Source: Jaltomata sinuosa (taxonomy: Eukaryota > Streptophyta > Magnoliopsida > Solanales > Solanaceae). Taken from it: a DNA stretch of 64,000 nucleotides. Positions 1-12,476 of this stretch are shown here, in pieces; the first letter of the stretch is position 1; every line of letters starts with the position of its first letter. A program made the translations under genes and the position numbers. The stretch spans positions 124,001 to 188,000 of the forward strand of contig QJPP01007246.1 of assembly GCA_003996215.1 (NCBI GenBank). Reading direction: 5' to 3'. A model generated the notes under the pieces. That model worked only from the letters and a program-made list of their open reading frames with translations, was not told the origin of the DNA and did not search any database.

Positions 1-2781
1 CATTCTAAAACTCAACTTCAAGATAAGCACATACATAAATCAACCTCATGAGTGCAACACTAGGATGGAATAACTAAGCCACAAAGAACCGAACACCACT
101 ACTCAGAACCACAATAAAAGAAATAATCCAATAGTCCACAACTGCTCAGAAGGCCACATAAATAGTGCCTCAACAATGTAGGACCTACTAGCCCCTCAAT
201 AATAATAGTCCAAATAACTAGGGCCTCAACAGGCTAGAAAGCACAAATCCATCTATAACCCCAGGCCGTAACCAATTCTACAATACTAAAGGAGTAATAT
301 AATCTACCTACAGTCCCAATAACCGCCCATACAATCGAGGAACGTAATCAAGTAAAAACAAATCCTTTGAAAACCCATTCTACCAAAGCATACACTGAGC
401 AAACAACAAACAAGGGTGAGATCCAAATATAATATGCATGATGATGATGATGTAATGGAACCAATCTGATAGTAACCCATATGTTACCCCCTCCTGTACC
501 TAAAAGGCTAAATAGAGGAAGGATCCATGGAAGGAATTCTCCTAAGTACCTTAACTCCACTATACACCCCTCCTCCTGGAAACCTCGGCCCATAGATCTT
601 GGTTCAGGAATGGTAGGGTCCATGGAGGTCCATGACTACATACTAATCGCGAATCTCAAAGTACAACCGCCCGGAGTGTGTCTGGATGTAAATCAATAAT
701 TAGAATCTCGTAGTATGTGTTTAGAATTGAACCGAGTCTAAAATAGTAGTAGTAAATCTCAAAACTCATTAAGGGTGTTCGAAGCATATCCGGGTCTAAA
801 TCAATAATCAAGTCTCAAAATCCCTAAACAGGGTGCTCGACACATATCCCAGTCTTAATCCATAGAAAATCATGTCTAACGCTATGGCCAGTCGATCCTA
901 GTATCAGTAAGAAAATGAGTGGTGAAATCATCAAAATATCCTATTTACTCCAAGAGGTTTCGTAAAATTATTTCCAAATTCCCTTTTTATAATCACTTTA
1001 CCAAAAACGGGCCATTGGGGCCATGCAAAGTTTAGAATACCGTTTATATTTGGCCCAAAGACAAATTAGTAGTAAAACATGCACAAAAATCCTTTGCATG
1101 AATGATATGCTTGCCCACAATAAGTAAGCCCAATGACTCACAAAAACATTCCTACAGGCCCTGCACAACCACAATCAGCCCTACAACACAGATATCCAGC
1201 CTAAAGTAATATCATGATGTTTGGGGCTTGTGGACATTCCCAAATATCCCACAATCTATGGTCCAGAGGCATATACAAGGCCACATGGGGCCACAACGGT
1301 AAAAATTACAACATAACAATGAATACTACAAATAACCTAGGAAATAAATAGACTAAAGAGGAGGATAAGATCTGAAGGTGCCAGCATAGAAAACCAACCC
1401 AAGGATACTAATAAATGCAGTTATAGTTTATATACGCAGAGTCTAGGTAGGAAAAATCATAACCTACCTGTCATCCGATGACTTGCTGCAGGAACATCGT
1501 CATCAAAGCTCAAACTGCTCTAAGAAGCTCTAGTTTGTGAAAACACTATCAACACAATAATCTGCGTGTCAATATGAAACTAACGATACCTATAATACTA
1601 GAAATATAGCTGGGTCAAAATTTGGCTCACAAGCGGGCCCGTGGGCCTTGTAACCCAAAGCCAAAAATGAAAAACACCACGGTGTTCCTCATATTCCTGG
1701 GAGAACATTCTCAAAAGTTGAGCAAAATCGGATTATTAACAGGGCTCAAAACATCCCACAAATGGAGAATTTAAAGAGAGAAATCAATGGAGGAAATCAG
1801 AATTTAAAGAGGTAACTTACCCAATTTAGAAGTCAATAAACGACCAAGAATCGACAAAATATTATCCTTCAAGTAGCTCGGATGATAAAGGTGAGGAAAT
1901 GGTGATTTTAGGAGCAAAAGCAAAGGAGGAACCGAGTTGGGTTGAGGTGAGAAATGAGGGAGAAAAGAGAGAATGGGCAGCTTAAAAGATGCCAGCCTAG
2001 GCGCAGGTGCGGCCCCGCAGGTGCTGGCGCCACAACACTGGTAGGGGCACCACGAAGCTGGCGTGCTGAGGCAGGTAGGCACGCAGGGGTGCTGTCCTGG
2101 GCGTACGTGAGCGTGCACATGCGTGTCCCAGGCGGCGCCCTGGCGCCACATAAGCATCAACATGCCAAGGCAAGATTTTTATGCAGTGGGCCCCTGAGAA
2201 CGCACCCGGGGTCACGCAAACAAAAATGAGCTGAGCTAATTGACTATGAATGGCGTTCTGGATCCAATAGAATTAATCAAAATCCCACCGAAGTTTGATT
2301 TAATGAAAAGTGGGCCTCGCGCCCAAAATCAACCTTTAGGACAACTATTCCAAAGTTGAACCTAAGGGCCAAAATCAAGTCCGGAAGCCTCGGGACCCAA
2401 ACCAATGGTCTCTCTAGCCTAAACTCGACGTTTCAGAGCTAACAACGATGGTGGAATTTACATCCAAGGACATATTCTCCTAATGTAGACCGAAGTCACC
2501 CAAACAAGCCAAACTAGCCTAAAAACACAGAACCAGATAGAATTCCAAGCGGAAAAGCTCTCGAATCTTGACCAAAGGTCTCACTAGACCAAAGTCCACG
2601 CTGCGGAGCTAATAAAACTATTGGAATTTAATTCTGAGCAGGATTACAAAGAATGTCGATCAAATTCAATGATTTCAAAAGTTAAGGTTCTAAAACTGGG
2701 AAACAACCATAAAGACCAAACAAACGGCTCGGGAACCAAACTACTAGTCCCAGCAAGTCATAAATGACTTGGGGCCGCTAC
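1..2781 (-). mobile_element. Partial LTR of a Ty3-type retrotransposon, reverse orientation
   Basis: Read on the minus strand, the block begins TGTAGCGGCCCC at 2781. It then holds a GC-rich run full of short self-complementary words (1990-2150, including GGCGCC and GTGCAC), a splice-donor-like CAGGTAGGTT (complement near 1470), and imperfect repeats of roughly 50-70 bp around 640-850. This order matches the better-defined LTRs later in the window, so I call it an LTR whose end lies upstream of base 1. No coding sequence was recognised in it. Its second end and target duplication are outside the window, so the family assignment is by architecture only. Confidence 0.5.
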
Positions 2782-5280
2782 AGGCAAGCTCTAACAGTAC
2801 AAAAAAAGTGAAAATGTGAGAATGACTGGAAGGGTCATTACATAAGAAGCAATACCAAATGGGTAATTCAAATACCCTTTCATTAATGGAAGAAGTTTCC
2901 AATATCCAAGTTCAATAATTACAAATCCAAGGTTAAAGATGGAGAGAATTTGGTAAAACCCTCTATCTTCCCTTAGGAGAGAATACTTGTTCAATACTCA
3001 AGAACTAATAAAGATTGTCAAAACTATGAAAAAGTATGCAAAAATTGGGGTTTAGAAGGTTACCAATTCATCACTTAAAAGTGGACAAAAATGCCCTTTA
3101 GAAGTTGTGCGCCATGACATGTGGCTCACACATCTCATTGTGCGCATCGCACAGCTCCACATCAGTGGACTAGTGATTCCAGCCTATCTTCATGTGTTAT
3201 GCAAAGTGGGGTGCGGACCGCACCAGGCAGAGTGTGTGTCGCACAGCAGTCTCACCCCTTAGCATATTCTCCTTCTTCTTCTAAACATCATGCGGAGAGA
3301 GGTACAAACCGCACCAAGCTATGTGTGTGTTGCACAACGACCTCACCTCTTGGCAGAATATTTATCTTTCTTGATCACTTCACACACTAACTAATTTTGA
3401 TCTCCTTTGGGTCCAATTCCTTATTTTCTACTCTCGACCAAAAGTACCTGCATTCACATTAATAAAGGCCATAAGAACCTCTAAATCTTATCAAAACATA
3501 GCAATAATTCATGATTAAAGGCTCAATAAGTTGGTAGATTACTGACTTACCAAACCCCCAAACTTTAACTATTGCCTCTCCTCAAGCAAGATACTCACAG
3601 GGTAAGGAATGAGTTATGCTCTAAAACTCAATCAATGCATAAAAGATTAATCTATTCTAAAAAACTATGAAAAATAATAAATAAAAAGACTCAAACAAAA
3701 GACTCAACTATAATGCTTATCTCAATTTGTACCACCACATTCTCAAGGCAATTCATCATTTCAAAACACTCATAAAAAAGACTTCATTTCTCATTCAAAA
3801 ATAGGGGAATTTGTCATTCAAAACAAGATGTTTAAGATTCTCAAGTCATTGGCATGGACTATCAAGGTTTGTCTCGAGATTTGCCACACAACTTGTCTCA
3901 TTTATTCATCTCAATTGAAATCGAGACTTCATGTTTCAATTCGAGTGCATGATGCCACTCACCATAAGAGAGAATTCCACTCACAATCATGCAACTCACA
4001 AAATAAGGGATTATAAGAGAATCGAAAAGATTCTCACTCTCTCAAGAAAGTTCAAATGCACCCATGTCGAACCATAGGCGTGCCCTTTATGTAATTCGCC
4101 ACTAATGTAGAGTGACCAAGCTCAGAATCACTAAGGACTTGGGGGTTACGATGTTGGCTAGTGCTAAGGTGAGGATTTACATTTGGCTCAAGTGACTAAA
4201 CCTCCCTAACGCTCTTTCTTATCATTTTGAACAATGCTCATATTTTCGACTTTGACTTCACCTTATTTCTCCCTCACACAACCCAAGCTTTTCCATTCAA
4301 TCTTGGTCATTCAACCTCCTTGTATGACCTTCACTTGGTAGCACCAATTCTTTTTCAAATCATTTTGCTTATCACATTGGTCTTTTGGAGAAATTTTCAA
4401 TTTAAACATAATTTGCTACCATGCACTTGAAATGCATTCTTTTTCTTCTCCACAATGAGTACCTGCACCCCCAAACTTAGGCATTGACATATGTTATTTT
4501 TTTGATTCCCCTCCAAACTTAGGCTTTTAGCCTATGTTTCATTTTGGAGACATTAGTGAGGACGGGTGCAAGAATAGAGGTTTCAAAAAGGTCAAGGTGT
4601 TAACAAAGTGCCAAAAAAAGGTCACAAGCTCAAAGGGGTTCACTAGGATCAATGACAAGGCGAGGAATTTCGGTCAAGTCACTATTCAAAAAGGGCCTAA
4701 GCTCATTTTCCAAGCTTGGTTAGCTCTAGAATTTTGCCTTGAATCACATTTGGGGCAAGTTCTAGATGACACACATGCACAAGAATCAACGTATAGCCTC
4801 ACCACACAATGCATCACATCACAAGGATTTTCAACACTAGTCTCAATATCAATTGGAACAAATGACTTTTGACAAACTATTCCGAGTTCATTACACACTC
4901 TTTTGTGAATAAATCAATCCAAACTGAGATTGTGCAATTCATGACAAGAGAATGCTGTCGTCAAAAATCTATTTTCCCCCTTTCCTTTGATTTTCAAAAA
5001 CTTTTTCCCACAAAAATTTTTAGTGGGTCCATTTCGCGACAACCAAATCACTGACACAATTTAAAACTAAAACTTGGAATTTTCCCTTATGAAAGTCGCC
5101 TATCCATTTATCATAAGGAAACACCAACTCAGTTCGACACTAAAACAAAAGAAAAAGAAAACTAAAGAAAATATTTTACTCCTTTGGAAAGAACCATGGT
5201 TAAGAAAACCCTCAGAATTTATTGCTAGTCTACCTAATTTGTGGTATTTGTTTACACTTGATATTATTGTATATTTGTAA
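2782..5280. other. Degenerate retroelement-like non-coding DNA
   Basis: No convincing gene. A cluster with short GC palindromes (for example GTGCGGACCGCACC near 3210) lies at 3110-3345, resembling the promoter-side clusters of the LTRs elsewhere. From about 3550 to 4530 the sequence has C-rich phrases of the form CCCCCAAACTTAGGC, a style I associate with the untranslated parts of Athila/Tat-type elements in Solanaceae. That association is from memory and weak. Open frames here are short and have no recognisable protein content. Confidence 0.3.
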
Positions 5281-5304
5281 ATAGTGTGTGTATCTTAAGT
5301 GAAA

Positions 5305-5800
5305 TATGAATTTTTGTTGTTGTTGTTATTCTTGTTCTTGAACATTATTTGTGAAAGTAGTGAAATTTAAATTTTTGCAAGTAATCTGTTGCAACAGATT
5401 AGTTGATCTATTTTAGCAAATAGCTGTTGAGGTTTGAATTTTTGTTGTGTCTTGTGTTGTTCTTATTGTGTCTTGTTGTTGCTCTTGTCTTGTGTTATTG
5501 TTTTTTATGTAAGAGAATATTTTGTTATTGTTGTTGTTGAAATATGTTGCTACTGTTGTAGAAGGGTCTTGCATCTCAAAAAGTTAGGCTTTTTGAAAAT
5601 AATGCTTTTGGTTAATGAATAAGAAGAAGACTTGAACTGAGTTAAGAAGAAGAAGACTTGAACTAAGTATTCTCCTCAAAGTTAGTGTTAATGTTGTTGT
5701 TGTTCTTGTTCTTGTTCTTGAACATTTTGTTGGTATTATTGATGTTGTTGTATTGGTAAATGTTGGTGTTATTTTTATTCTTGTATGGTGTTGCTCTTGA
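5305..5800. repeat. GTT/CTT-rich low-complexity DNA
   Basis: Repeated GTT, CTT and related triplets (densest at 5311-5340, 5434-5545 and 5690-5790). A lone copy of the CTGTTGCAACAG palindrome core lies near 5386. It occupies the left flank of the MULE, mirroring the triplet-rich right flank (23336-23470). Reading frames through it are low-complexity translations. Confidence 0.7.
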
Positions 5801-5875
5801 AAATTGTTATTCAAGTGGTAAATGTTGGTGTTCTTGGTGATATATGTATATATGTGGTAAAAATGTTGTTAATAT

Positions 5876-6250
5876 CCCAACAGATGTGTAATATGTTGCA
5901 ACATAATAAGAATCTGTTAAAACATATTACACATCTGTTGGAAACAACTATACCATCTGTTGATTTACTCTGATTATGTTTCCAACAGATGACTCATCTG
6001 TTGCAACAGATGGGTCATTTATTGGATAAAATCAAAGAAGTAGACCTACTATTTTGATTTCATCCAACAGATGAGCCATCTGTTGCAACAGATGAGGCAT
6101 CTGTTGCAACAAGTTAGTCATATGTTGTAACATATGACTCATCTGTTGGATGAAATCAAAACAGTACTGAAACTGTTTTGATTTCTTCCAACAGATGGGT
6201 CATATGCTGGAATAGATGGGTCATCTGCTGGAACAGATGTGTCATCTGAT
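5876..6250. repeat. CATCTGTTGCAACAGATG palindrome array, left outer
   Basis: Many variants of CATCTGTTG and its complement CAACAGATG, head to head (CATCTGTTGCAACAGATG) and tail to tail (CAACAGATGAGTCATCTGTTG-like), with spacers such as GAAATCAAA. Each half carries an E-box (CATCTG/CAGATG). The array ends about 110 bp upstream of the DUF1985 start codon. Confidence 0.85.
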
Positions 6251-6358
6251 GAAATTATTATTTTACTATATTGTATTTGTTAATTTCACTGTTATCCTTT
6301 TTAATGATACACAAATAAATTATAATTTCTTTTTATTTTCCTCTTCTTTGTAGATAAA

Positions 6359-6717
6359 ATGGCTCCCACTAAAAGAAAAGGAAGTGAATCAACTTCAAAG
6401 AAAGGAAGAAGAAAAGTAGCTAGGGTACATTCACCACTAAATGAACTTGCTATACAAGCAGTATCTCAAGTAGAAGAAGAAGTCTCTTCTCAATAAGCTT
6501 TAGATATAGAAAAAGAGAAGGAAAAGGAGAATGAGAATGAAATAGAAAGAAGTGAAGAATCTGAAGATTTAAATAAAGATGAACAAGGAGATGAGGGAAG
6601 TGAGGGAAGCGAGGGAGATGAGGGAAGTTAGGGAGATGAGGAAGATGAAAGGGAAAGTGATAGAAATAAGAACTCAGTGGAGGAAGAAGGTGTAGATAAA
6701 GAGGGGGATGGAGAAGA
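6359..6717 (+). pseudogene. DUF1985/Ulp1-like gene of the MULE, 5' part
   Basis: The first start codon, at 6359, follows a pyrimidine-rich run ending in TTTGTAG, which looks like a 3' splice site, so a non-coding 5' exon may lie upstream. The protein opens MAPTKRKGSES with a basic Lys/Arg stretch (possible nuclear signal), then turns into a long Glu/Asp-rich acidic region. In-frame stops occur at about 6494 (TAA) and 6628 (TAG). The frame is interrupted at 6717 by LTR element D; removing D and one GAAGA copy restores the same acidic frame at 15447. It is the N-terminal part of the gene continued at 15447-17574. Confidence 0.7.
6713..6717. repeat. Target-site duplication of element D (left copy), GAAGA
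   Basis: GAAGA precedes the 5' LTR terminus and is repeated exactly after the 3' LTR at 15447-15451. The 5-bp size is typical of Ty3-type integrases. Confidence 0.9.
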
Positions 6718-6851
6718 TGTAATGATCGGGTCCGTCGTTACATTAATTTTTCTCGATTTCATAAATTTGGAGAAAATGATTAAGAACTCATTCGGGGTAA
6801 GTAAGGTGACATCATAAAAATTTCCAATTTCTGAAAAGGATGACGTCACAC

Positions 6852-6920
6852 TGCTATAGCGGTAATTATTGCGCTATAGCGGCACCGCTATCACGGTAGG
6901 GCAGACCGCTATCGCGGGGC
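6852..6920. repeat. CCGCTATAGCGG palindrome cluster, D 5' LTR
   Basis: About four variants of the perfect 12-bp palindrome CCGCTATAGCGG within 70 bp, just upstream of the TATA-like stretch. The copies differ by single bases (for example CCGCTATCGCGG). Confidence 0.85.
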
Positions 6921-7830
6921 TACGGGAGGCAGAATGCCTGTGATGGGGTTTTTATTAAAAAGTCTCTTCTCCTCAGTTGGAAAACATATGGGGGTTCTTC
7001 CAAAAACCCTCCCATGCTGCTCCAGGGCTGGGAAATCATGAGGAGGAGAGGTCATGGCTGAAGAGACGAGGAACAATGGATTCCAGGATCATGGTTCAGT
7101 TGAGAATGCAACCACGGAGCTAGAAATGCATCATTGCAGCTGTTTGCATCCAAGTAGGCTAGGTTTTTATGAGTAGTTAGACCCATTTACTTTTTGTACT
7201 GGTTGTATAAATGGAGAATCTATGTTTTAAACCTTCGGCATGGAGTCTGATGGATTCGGGATTGGTTGTGTTGAATCTAGGATGTACGGAGTAGATGGTT
7301 GGTCTTGTGATTGTGTTATATGTTTACGTTGTATATGTCGGCATGATAACTTGATAGATTAAGGGGCTAGTATGTTCGTAAGGTTTAGGAAACCGAGAAA
7401 GTGCTTGGGAGTTATGGGAAATAGGAATAGGAAACTCCTAGGTAGGGTTTCAAAAATGTTTATGGCTTGAGGCTTAGCGGAAATCTTGCTAAGGTTAGAA
7501 AAGAGAATCGTGTCGCATGTTTGTATGAGTATCAAAAAGGGAAATTGCTAGTTATACGTTTACAATAAAAAGGGTGAACCGGGGATAGTCTTCGGATGGG
7601 AATTGATGGTTCGTAGTTGTACCTGGGAAGGAGTAGGTGATGGCTTATGATTTTCTATGAATGGGTATATGTTTGTACTCATCGTCTTAGTGATTGTATG
7701 CATTACATTGCATAGGGAAGTTGTGAGGAATGTCTAGGTTCCTGTTTACAGTCTGTGATTTGAACGGTGTTTACTTGTTAGTTTTACAAGTTGTGTGTGT
7801 TCATCTATTGACTGTGGTTTTGTTGACATT

Positions 7831-7985
7831 CGGTTAGCTCGATAACCACGCCTGGTACTGGTATAAAAAATGGTTGGCACGGGTACTACGCCTGGTACGG
7901 GTATAACAAATGATTGGCACGGGTACCACGCCTGGTACGGGTATAACACTTGGTTAGCTCTGGTACCACGCCTGGTATGGGTTTA
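7831..7985 (+). repeat. 40-bp minisatellite around GGTACCACGCCTGGTAC, D 5' LTR
   Basis: Three to four units of about 40 bp. Each contains GTACCA-CGCC-TGGTAC, a 6-bp inverted repeat with a 4-bp spacer, followed by GGGTATAACA. Equivalent arrays occur at the same relative place in the other LTRs of this group. Confidence 0.85.
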
Positions 7986-9292
7986 CTTAATTGCATATTG
8001 CCTGGTGATATTTGTATTGCATTGACTGTATTGGTTCGGTGTGTGGACCGGTTTATTTTACTGAATGTGATACTTGATTTTGGTTTTGTGAGTGGATCGG
8101 GTTGTTTATTCGAAGGTGCTATTGTTTGGTGGTCCTTGAGTGGCCGGGAATTTCTATATAACTATTGTGATTGGTCTTGGTTTAGGCTGGGTTGTTCATT
8201 GATACTTAGGTGTTGTTTAGAGGGGATCCTGGTATGGGTCTGGACTATGTGAAAGGAGGGGGTTATATATATATATATATTTTATTGTCGTTGAGTGTCT
8301 TTGGTGGGCAGAGATTAATTGTGTTTAATAAGCTAAGGGTGGGTCTTGGTGTAGATTGGGTAGCCTGTGGAACACTTAGGTACGGTTAAGGGGTTTCTTG
8401 GAGGGTCTGGCCATGTGCTGCAAAGAGATTTAGATATAACTCTAGTGTTGTCAATAAATGTGGCGAGGGCCACAGAGATGGATTTCATGTGGTGGTTAGC
8501 TGGGGAGGAAGACTGAGAGTCTAGGGTTGCAGGTTATAGTTGTTGCAAACATTTAGGAGGTTACTAGAGATCCGTGAAGGGTCTGGATACTGGTAAGAAA
8601 TGCTACGATTATAAGTGGTTGGGTTGGGCAGTTAGCCGGGCTAAGTCTGAATGTTAGTTAGAACAGTTGACTTAGGTAAGGGAAAGGTAGCCAGGCATGG
8701 ACTTGAACATTGGTAAAGGGTTAGTGTGACTTGGAAGCCTCGATAATGAGGGAGTTAGCAGCGAAAGAACGTTGGAGGGTGGAAACCAAGTTATTTAATT
8801 TCAGTCATGTATTTCCCTGTTCTTCTTAAATGATGGTAGGAAGGGATTCGGGTAGACCGATGATGCCTACCAGTACGTGTGTTTGTACTGACTCTACTCT
8901 TGCTATATCTTTTTGGTATAGTCTGGCTGCAGGTTGGTAATGTTTCATTGGTTCACGACGATGACATCTCTGGCAACTTATGTCTTCGATTCCATGACGA
9001 AAGTTGGGTCTTTTATCTCTTGTGTCATCTTGTAGTAGCTCTTGTACCTGTTTAGACTAGATCCTAGGGGAAGGTGTTTTTAAAATATTGTAAAGATTTT
9101 TCCGCAATTTCTTATGTAGTCTAATTCTGAACAGGTTTTTGTAAAGAAAGGATTTCATGTATGTATAAAGGTGGCTTAATTTAATGGTTTACTTTAATTC
9201 CGCAAGTACCTGTTGGACAGGTGGTAAGGGTTCGTCTATCTAGGTGGTTAGAGTAGGCGCCCGTACGGCACGACAGGTTGGGTCGTGACAGA

Positions 9293-9305
9293 TGGTATCA
9301 GATCC
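9293..9305 (+). other. Primer-binding site of element D (initiator tRNA-Met)
   Basis: TGGTATCAGATCC begins two bases after the 5' LTR end. It matches the complement of the plant initiator tRNA-Met 3' end (TGGTATCAGAGCC) except for one substitution. Confidence 0.9.
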
Positions 9306-9469
9306 TAGGTTACCAGTCTCTCAATACAAGAGAAAAATGTTGAATAGGGTCCTACAGATTGGTGTGTTGACGTCCACATATAATCTTTGGGAAACTATAA
9401 GGCATCTTAGGAATTGTCAATCTTTTTTCATTCTTTCATGCGGTTCATACTTACTTGTATGGGTTGAAT

Positions 9470-9587
9470 CCAATTGGTATCTCTCGATTCCAATTGGTAT
9501 CTCAACAAGGTAAATGGGGTCTCCGTACTTCATTTACGATAAGACAAGCAAGGGGAATTAAAACTGGGAGGGTTCCAATTGGTATCT
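9470..9587 (+). repeat. CCAATTGGTATCT leader repeats, element D
   Basis: Exact copies of CCAATTGGTATCT at 9470, 9490 and 9575, within 300 bp of the primer-binding site. CCAATTGG is self-complementary and TGGTATC repeats the start of the primer-binding site. A related word (AAATTGGTAT) sits beside the 3' LTR at 12855. The rest of 9588-10219 shows no gene. Confidence 0.8.
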
Positions 9588-10219
9588 GGCTTGAGAGGCT
9601 GTGACAAGCATGGATAACCAGGTAATGGTCATCCATGGTACAAACGAAGGTTAAACCTGTGAATTGATTGGCTATGATTTGCTTTTGTTGTGACTTGAAA
9701 TATTGAAATTGTTATGTGTACGGCCTTATGCGAGTTGATTAGAATATGTGTGGATTTTTCAATTGGTGTGCATGCATAGTCTACGGAAGATCAGTAAGTG
9801 GAAAAGTTTGTGTGACATAGACTGTGGTAGTCTTTTAATTGTCTTGATTTGAAAAAGGGTAATGCATGTTAGAAGGGGCTTATCATTGGTTAATATGATA
9901 AGGGATTGGGAAAGGTGACTGTAGGGAAGCTTCGATTTCAGGACAGTCGGAAACTTGGTTGGGAACCATGGGAACAAGGAAGTCATTAGTGTGTCATGGC
10001 GGAAAATTATTACCAGAAAATAATTAATTGTTGTGAATTCCTTATAAATTTTGATGTACTTTATGATGTGTGATGCTTGATTCTAATTCGTTCAGTGCCA
10101 GGAATGGTCGTGAGGGTGGTTTAAGACCATGTCGGGACTTACAGGTCAAGGCAGTGGTAACAAGGAAGGGAGTTGAGTGCATTTAGTTGGAATTCGAATT
10201 TTTTGTACTGTTATCATCC

Positions 10220-10294
10220 GGACCGCTATAGAGGTGAAATGTCTGCTATAACGGGAACGATATCGCGGGATGACCCTCCGTTATAGCGGAGGGC
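10220..10294. repeat. CCGCTATAGCGG-type palindromes downstream of the antisense gene
   Basis: Diverged copies (CCGCTATAGAGG, TCCGTTATAGCGGA) lie inside element D but outside its LTRs, about 270 bp beyond the end of the antisense gene. A TA dinucleotide run follows at about 10408-10427. Confidence 0.7.
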
Positions 10295-10561
10295 AACAAG
10301 GCAGTGAGCTGCTCTATTTTTCCCCTGATTTTGGTCCCTTCCGAGGACAAGATACAAACAAGCATAAATTACCAAAACCACTGTATAAACCAAGGGAAAA
10401 GTGGCTATATATATATATATATATATGCGGGAAAGGAAATAGTGTCTAACATGGGCATCCACGTGCCCAAAACAAAAAGGGGAAGGGGAAAGATTGTTTG
10501 GAACAAGCCCCAAATAGGGGTAAACCAACAGTAATAATCAATAATAATAAGGAGGGGAGTC

Positions 10562-11736
10562 CTAGACCTCATCATCGCTCAGGAAAGGGAACTCATGCAT
10601 GTCCTCAGGCTCGAGTGCGGGAGCTCCTGACCAGGTGTAGCACAGGAGAGCATGAACTTTATGGTCTTCCACATCCAGGCAAATATACAGTCCCGAGAGT
10701 GCCTCTTCCTTTTCTCCTCTTCTAACTCCCTTCGGAGTGCTGCAAGTTCCTGAGTGGATGGGTGAGGGACCGCGCCTCCGGCGTTGGGATCCTCCATGGA
10801 CCTCCGGACCGCTGCCATATTTTCCTCTAGCTGGGCTCTAGAGATCGGGGGCTGGGGCTGGGACTGGAAAAGGGCAGGGGTGTCATCATTCTCATCATCA
10901 TCGTTGGCCTCCTCCACTGGCTGACTGCTCCCCGCTTCATCCATCTTCCTCCTCTCCTTGGAGATGTCCTTCACCTAGACAGGATCAAAGGGCTCATCCA
11001 TGGTCACCTCTGAGTTCGTGTGATCCTGAGGTACACCAGCTCACCTGCAAAAATCCGAGACCAACCCAGGTAGATAAAGGCCTTTCCTGTGACCCTGGTA
11101 AAATTCCTTCCACTCAGAGATGATTTTCTCCCCCACGTTCATGATTATACCCTGCATAGCACAAACAATTACCAAGGCCCTGGCATAAGTAACGTCAGTC
11201 TTATTTTCCGACAGGAGGATCCTCTGGGATACCAAATTCAGCCACCTCCTAGCCTCAGAAGAGAAGTAGACACTAGTAACGCCCTCGGGGCTGACCGAGT
11301 ACACCTTATCCCTGAAAGTGGGGTCCACCAGAGTATTCCTTAGCCAAGTCATGTCCCATAGCTGAGCCTTAGTCATGTATGCCTCATTGGAGACGTAGGG
11401 CACCCCTAACACCTCATTAATGGTCCGGGCATCCACAGGCACGTCCACCTCTCGGATCCTGATGGTGGGGTTGGGTTCATCCCAACGGACGATGGGGACG
11501 ATAGAATAAAACTCCCGTACCCAGCAGGTTAGCACAGAGGGAGGAGCCACTAGCAAAGTGTCCCACCCGAACTCTCGAATTCGGCGGTGGAAATCAGTCG
11601 CTCTTCCATCTACCCCAGTCATTCAGCAGCCTCTCTCATAATAGAAGCCGAATTCTTTGTAATCCCTGAACCTCTCCCGACTAGCTTCATTGGGGAATCG
11701 CTCGTAGTCATACTCAGGTGCTTGTTGTTCAGCCAT
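10562..11736 (-). pseudogene. Putative plant transposon protein gene, antisense inside element D
   Basis: Reading on the minus strand, ATG at 11736 begins MAEQQAPEYDYERFP. In the same frame, across a TGA, comes a 193-residue globular stretch (11622-11041) with features such as REFYSIVPIV, VPVDARTINEVLGVP and EARRWLNLVSQRIL. This matches what I know as the 'putative plant transposon protein' domain of many plant repeat-associated proteins. Two more in-frame stops (near 11041 and 10977) precede an acidic, proline-containing tail and a charged helix (ALRRELEEEKRKRH). A frameshift near 10640 hides a better terminus ending LSDDEV at 10562. The sequence before ATG is TTACCCTTGTAG, a good 3' splice site, with a donor-like CAGGTAATA near 12355 on the same strand, suggesting a 5'-UTR intron of about 600 bp. 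Biochemical role unknown. Confidence 0.7.
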
Positions 11737-11851
11737 TTGTCATATCCTACAAGGGTAAAAAGGAAACGGGATTAGAAGAGTAATAAGACATGAAAAAGGG
11801 AGGAAGAATTCTTCTAAGTATAGATTGGGAAGGCAACTAGTTTGCGGCCTT

Positions 11852-11937
11852 CCGCTATAGCGGGTGGCGCGTCCGCGATAGCGGAGGGGTACCGCTGTAG
11901 CGGGACTGCCATAGCGGAGCACTACCACTGTAGCGGT
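11852..11937. repeat. CCGCTATAGCGG palindromes in the leader of the antisense gene
   Basis: At least four diverged copies, including TCCGCTATAGCGGG and CCACTGTAGCGG. They would lie in the predicted 5'-UTR intron of the antisense gene. Confidence 0.75.
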
Positions 11938-12476
11938 CTTCATCATTCTAGACCTCCAAGGAGTGCATCTATGGCGCCCCTTGGTTCAAAACTCCATTTT
12001 TGTTATTCATGGTCTAGATCTACCTACTCAAAGTACCCCATTACTAGTTTCTACAAAAATTTAGGCATTATAACCCCTATAAATTGCCCGAATCGCCATT
12101 TTGTTCAAGAACAACCCTTCACTTTTCCACCCATTTTTGGCCCTTTTTGGCCAATAATAGCATAATCCTTATGCTCAGAACACCTTGGAGGCATTCTAAA
12201 CGTAAGGGAAGCGTCCATGCTTCGGGAATCTGACCAAAATCCAACCCGAAAGTTCAAGTCCAAAACCCACTTCAATTAGGCTATAAGTTCCTATTTTCAA
12301 CCACATTCAAGTGCAAAATCGTGCAAAAGAGTTAGGGAGAGAATGAGTACGATTATTACCTGGAAATTCCGACTTTGGGAGTGGGTCGATCGAGAGAAAA
12401 AGTATAGTGTTTGAGTGGAATGTGGGGAGAATGAGGGGAGAAATCCATTTCTCCCCAATTTCATTCTGCTGTCAAC

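Larger units (their letters stand above)
6718..9290 (+). repeat. 5' LTR of element D
   Basis: Runs from TGTAATGATCGG to GGTCGTGACA and aligns along its whole length with 12865-15446. In order it holds the CTATAGCGG palindrome cluster (6852-6920), a weak TATA-like stretch near 6947, a donor-like site near 7150, the 40-bp GGTACC minisatellite (7831-7985), a short TA run (8262-8281) and a hairpin (8903-8921, one stem mismatch). Its first bases look about 3 bp shorter than the 3' copy (TGTAA against TGTTATAA). Confidence 0.92.

Noticed and set aside
1804..2229. Several overlapping frames in GC-rich DNA
   Set aside because: GC-rich LTR palindrome zone with few stops by composition. No domain or motif.
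5434..5622. Cys/Val-rich membrane-like peptide
   Set aside because: Encoded by GTT/CTT low-complexity sequence; not a credible gene.
5876..6250. CRISPR-like array of palindromic repeats
   Set aside because: Spacers are short, similar to each other and irregular, no cas genes exist, and the DNA is clearly plant nuclear.
7950..8252. 100-residue open frame with a close partner at 14111-14413
   Set aside because: They are the same position in the two LTRs of element D. Similarity follows from LTR identity, and the protein matches nothing recognisable.
10380..10430. TA-run as an origin or recombination site
   Set aside because: A plain (TA)n microsatellite inside element D, with no supporting context.
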